From: Halocafeteria seosinensis
Lineage: Eukaryota; Sar; Bigyra; Bicosoecida
Assembly: GCA_001687465.1 (NCBI GenBank)
Contig: LVLI01000005.1
Coordinates: 124,001 to 188,000, forward strand
Direction: 5' to 3'
Length of the DNA stretch: 64,000 nucleotides
Shown: one piece after another, positions 61,301 through 64,000 of the stretch
How the letters are laid out: every line of letters begins with the position of its first letter
Numbering within the stretch: the stretch's first letter is position 1
Notes under the pieces: model-generated
Database searches by the model: none
The model's input: only the letters and a program-made list of their open reading frames with translations
Told to the model about the DNA's origin: nothing
Translations under genes and position numbers: made by a program

Positions 61301-61781
61301 CCTAGGGACTCACCATTCCCCAATGTAGCAAAACGAGTATGAGCTTTCCCAATGCGTTTCCCTGCACTATTCTATATTTACTTCCAACGACGCGCAGAGA
61401 ATCGGCACCACTAGGTTACTTACCCTCCATATCATAGAGACACGCCCATCTCCCATCCAAAGAAAGCACCCCATCCATGTACGTCTTTTTCTTCTTTGAA
61501 GAAGATTTACAATACATGACTGAGAAGTACTTACACGGAGCGGTTTCCCCCGGGGGAACTTTGGTACCAGGGGTTGGAGCATTCGAAACAGATGGACGTG
61601 ACGCCAAGGTGGAAGGCTTCTGCTTGGCTCCGTCAATGCGTTGTGGGGGCTTAAAAGCAGGCGGTTTAAAAGGTGTTCGTTTTATGACGGGGCCATTAGA
61701 TGAGGTTTGAGTTCCTTCACAAGAAGTACTGGCCACAGGACCGGAAGTGGAATCCGCCATTTCGTCCACTGATCTCTGCAT
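58373..61781 (-). CDS. RAD54B: RAD54B / Rdh54-like SNF2 DNA translocase
   Basis: Eight exons (minus): 61781-61424, 61361-61279, 61208-60781, 60714-60422, 60357-60173, 60106-59752, 59688-59276, 59215-58373 (985 residues). The N-terminal domain [24 protein letters not shown]...[12 protein letters not shown] is the RAD54B-specific one. SNF2 motifs: [11 protein letters not shown] (I), [16 protein letters not shown] (Ia), DEGHRLKN (II, the RAD54 form of DEAH), [11 protein letters not shown] (III), [19 protein letters not shown] (V) and [23 protein letters not shown] (VI). Role: ATP-driven remodelling of RAD51-DNA joint molecules in homologous recombination. The 66-nt intron right after motif III (60172-60107) is stop-free in frame. 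A second Met at 61760 is an alternative start. The tail is acidic and low-complexity. Confidence 0.92.
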
Positions 61782-62381
61782 TAGACATAAACCAAGACAT
61801 GCAATTACTATACCAACGGGGGAAATCGGAGCAAGGGACTGTTGATACGGGTGGTAGAGACGGTTTATCTAGGGAGGAGACCACGCAACACACCTCCAGA
61901 GGAAAGAGGAATTCTAGGAATAAAAGGAATTCTTCTTCTTCGTTCTTTCCTTATATAGGAACAATATTGCCATGCAATGAAAAAAGAGTACAGTAAACCG
62001 AGATTTTCATCCCACGCACCTTTTAGCGGCAAGAAAATGCCAGGCGCTGAGTAAACGGCAAGCAGGGAGATGAGCGCAGCAATTTAGCCCACAACGGACA
62101 GTTCTACCGCCTAACAAACCATTCCATTCAACCCTAAGTGATCTCAATGTTGAGGCGGGTTAAATCAACACTCCCATTAATCGTATTGTAGACAGTCTGT
62201 AGCGTGACAGTGAGGAGGTTCACATATTCGCGTCTAGCAATTCAAACACAATTCAAATGCATCGCCAAGTCTGCCGCCGGTATTTTGCGCACTACCGACA
62301 CAATTGGTGTATCTATGCATAGGTTTGAATTATTCTAATGTTATTAAACGTGCGATATTGAAAATACATATTGTGGACACG
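61782..62381. other. Divergent promoter region of RAD54B and RNase H2B
   Basis: 600 bases between two genome-maintenance genes transcribed away from each other. No other feature recognised. Confidence 0.45.
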
Positions 62382-63571
62382 ATGGACAGCGAATCAAAGA
62401 CTACCTGTAAAGTCTTTCTACTTCCCAGCGATCCTTCGAAGGGTATGTACCATGATGTATGTTTTCCCCATTCCCTACAATGGATAAAGCTTTTCCGTCT
62501 CGCGTCATTCGGTCAGATAGGAAATCATTTAGTGCATCGAGGCTACAGCTCTTAAACCTAAGCATTGAAGGTTCGTATATGCGGCGCGGCTATGGCGTGA
62601 GACTGCGTTTGGGTATCTCTTAACACATATACAGATCCTTCAAAGGAACGAAGGAAAGTTTCGTGTCTAGTTGAGGGAGAAAGAGTATATTTTGTCACCT
62701 CGGCTGAAGCGGATGTGCCACGAAGCTGGTTCATAGACCAGGAAATTGAGCAAGGTATGCCCAATCTTTACCGAACTTGACGTTTTCTGATACCTACATG
62801 TAGTACAATTGTACCGGTATGCTTCCAGATGGGAGACTATACTGCGCAATACCTATTGACCCTCTACTGCTGTTGTTGGACGCACTCTCCCAACACAATC
62901 AGAACGTTGTTCCCTTGGATCAACTTCTGTTCGAGAGTGTACCTCCGGAACTCCAGGAACCGATTCGGAAGGCTAACGTCGATCAAGTGTTTGATGTACA
63001 CCGTAGGTTGTCCACTTTCAAAGTTTCAGTTGCCATAGTGTTTTGATTAGTTTTGTCTTTCCCGTTCTCTGCTCACACAGATGTTTCGGGAGAATTGATG
63101 GTGAAATTTAACACCGGAAAAGCAACAAAATGGCTGGGTGCTCATGTCGTACGGCTAGCTGAGGTTCTTGATAGTCTGAATCCATCGAAAGACATTTCTC
63201 AGGGGAAAACTTCGTCTAACCATTTTGTTGATCCAGATTCAGTGTCTCGTCAAAGCGAAACCAACATTGACGGCATCCCGTCGATGCTGTCTCTCCAGGA
63301 TTCTCTCCATCTGATCTCGGAGTTTGTGTCCTCTGGTCTCACGGATTCGGTTAAAACCACGTTGCACATTGCCGAAAAAAAACATTCTGAACCCCAACAA
63401 AAGTATGCCGATGAGAGGCAGCAAGTTGAATCGAGAAGAAACAATGAGCAAACCAACGTCAATGGCAGTAAAGGTGGAACGGAGCAGAAACTAACATCCC
63501 AACAAAAGAAGCTCGCAAAAACGAATCTTAAGGGAATGAAATCAATGCAAAGTTTCTTTGGTAAGAAGTAA
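62382..63571 (+). CDS. RNASEH2B: Ribonuclease H2 subunit B
   Basis: Five exons: 62382-62442, 62517-62570, 62635-62754, 62829-63002, 63081-63571 (299 residues; human is 312). The triple-barrel part reads KVFLLPSDPSKDRKSFSASR, LNLSIEDPSKERRKVSCLVEG and PRSWFIDQEIEQDGRLYCAIPIDPLLLLLDAL, matching the SWF...DGRLY..TPIDPLF core of the family. The helical region has MVKFNTGKATKWLGAHVVRLA. The C-terminus GMKSMQSFFGKK corresponds to the PIP-box-like MKSIDTFFGVK of the human protein, which docks PCNA. Role: non-catalytic subunit of the enzyme that removes ribonucleotides from DNA. The exon 4 donor (63003, GTAGGT) was chosen by phase and is the least sure. Confidence 0.85.
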
Positions 63572-63609
63572 ATTACTGACATCGGAAGTTCTATTGGCGA
63601 AAAAATTGG

Positions 63610-63974
63610 TTAATGTTGTCCTACGGGATCGGTCTTTCTAAAGCTTTGAGGAAACAGACGTCTCGTCGGCCCCGCTTCCTTCTGAAGCGTCTCCGAGGAC
63701 CTGTCAACGTTAAAATCATCTGCTATAACCCTGGGACGGCATTGATACGCCAAAGGTTTCTTGCTCTTTTGAAGTTCCTCTCTGCCCCACGGAGTGAGGG
63801 CTAGCGCAACTTTAGTCCAACGCTGAGGGGGCAACGTGTCCCTTGTCTCAGTCTTTTTCAAGCGCATGTCCGTATTCGCATCCAGCAGCTTTTGTTCTCT
63901 CAGCCGTTTTAGCATGTCAACTTTGACGGGATCATTGCTGCTATCTAGTCTGAGCTTTACACCTGTGCGATTTA
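63610..63974 (-). CDS. 3' exon of an unrecognised gene running off the right edge
   Basis: Partial. A splice acceptor (CTTGCAG) precedes base 63974, and the frame then stays open to a stop at 63610, giving ~120 C-terminal residues. It starts NRTGVKLRLDSSNDPVKVDM and is rich in Lys, Arg and Glu, with RTKVALALTPWGREELQ-like and PRVIADDFNVDRSSETLQ segments. If the Met at 63915 is the true start, it is a complete 101-residue protein, but the open frame upstream argues against that. No family recognised. Its stop is 38 bp from that of RNase H2B. Confidence 0.5.
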
Positions 63975-64000
63975 CTGCAAGATATCACGGGTTAAGATAC

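Noticed and set aside
63613-63804. Plus-strand frame after RNase H2B (FLLKRLRGPVNVKIICYNPG)
   Set aside because: Antisense of the better-supported minus-strand 3' exon, which has a splice acceptor and a longer open frame.
1-64000. CRISPR arrays, rRNA, tRNA, prokaryotic operons or intact transposons
   Set aside because: No direct-repeat arrays, conserved rRNA blocks, paired A/B boxes, Shine-Dalgarno-linked clusters, terminal repeats or intact transposase or reverse transcriptase were seen on reading both strands.

Overview
This is nuclear DNA of a microbial eukaryote. Nearly every gene is built from short GT-AG introns, about 70 in all, mostly 50-75 nt with a few of 130-416 nt. The proteins are typical eukaryotic housekeeping and signalling families. 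No rRNA, tRNA, CRISPR, prokaryotic operon or intact transposon was found. An ATG2 autophagy gene, a FAM184-like coiled-coil gene, a CDK9-like kinase pair, a DoxX/HR-lesion-type membrane protein, an ELO elongase and a giant FN3/PA14/filamin-like secreted protein together suggest a free-living or once-flagellate protist. A stramenopile (SAR) lineage is my best guess, but I cannot fix the taxon from sequence alone.

Layout. 1-10.9 kb (-): the first ~3,560 residues of a giant secreted modular protein, running off the left edge. 13.0-19.7 (+): ATG2, a single exon. 19.7-20.7 (-): peroxisomal 2,4-dienoyl-CoA reductase. 20.75-22.6 (+): organellar seryl-tRNA synthetase. 22.6-23.6 (-): ELO elongase. 24.1-24.7 (-): a basic orphan protein. 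25.9-28.0 and 28.4-30.0 (+): two tandem nine-exon CDK9-like kinases, the second with an altered DFG motif. 30.6-32.6 (+): an armadillo-like helical protein. 32.9-34.3 (+): a RING finger protein. 34.3-35.9 (-): cystathionine gamma-lyase. 36.3-37.6 (+): a PDI-like thioredoxin protein. 38.1-42.8 (+): a class I-like PI3-kinase fused to WW, cyclic-nucleotide-binding and GAF domains. 42.8-45.6 (-): an ankyrin-histone deacetylase. 47.2-47.9 (-): a five-exon DoxX/HR-lesion-like protein. 48.5-50.0 (+): an orphan helical protein. 50.1-51.8 (-): ribonucleotide reductase small subunit. 53.4-54.2 (+): a Ser/Arg-rich orphan. 54.3-57.9 (-): FAM184-like coiled coil. 58.4-61.8 (-): RAD54B-like translocase. 62.4-63.6 (+): RNase H2 subunit B. 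63.6-64.0 (-): the 3' end of an unknown gene.

Organisation. All seven convergent gene pairs overlap or lie within 115 bp at their stop codons, while divergent pairs are separated by about 0.4-2.1 kb. Themes that recur are genome maintenance (RAD54B, RNase H2B, ribonucleotide reductase), lipid and peroxisome metabolism (ELO, dienoyl-CoA reductase, PI3K, ATG2 lipid transfer) and transcription or chromatin (CDK9-like kinases, HDAC). The most unusual item is the PI3-kinase, whose architecture suggests direct control of a class I-type lipid kinase by cyclic nucleotides.

Exon coordinates were worked out by hand from reading frame, splice-site consensus and remembered family patterns. Total CDS length divides by three for every complete multi-exon model.
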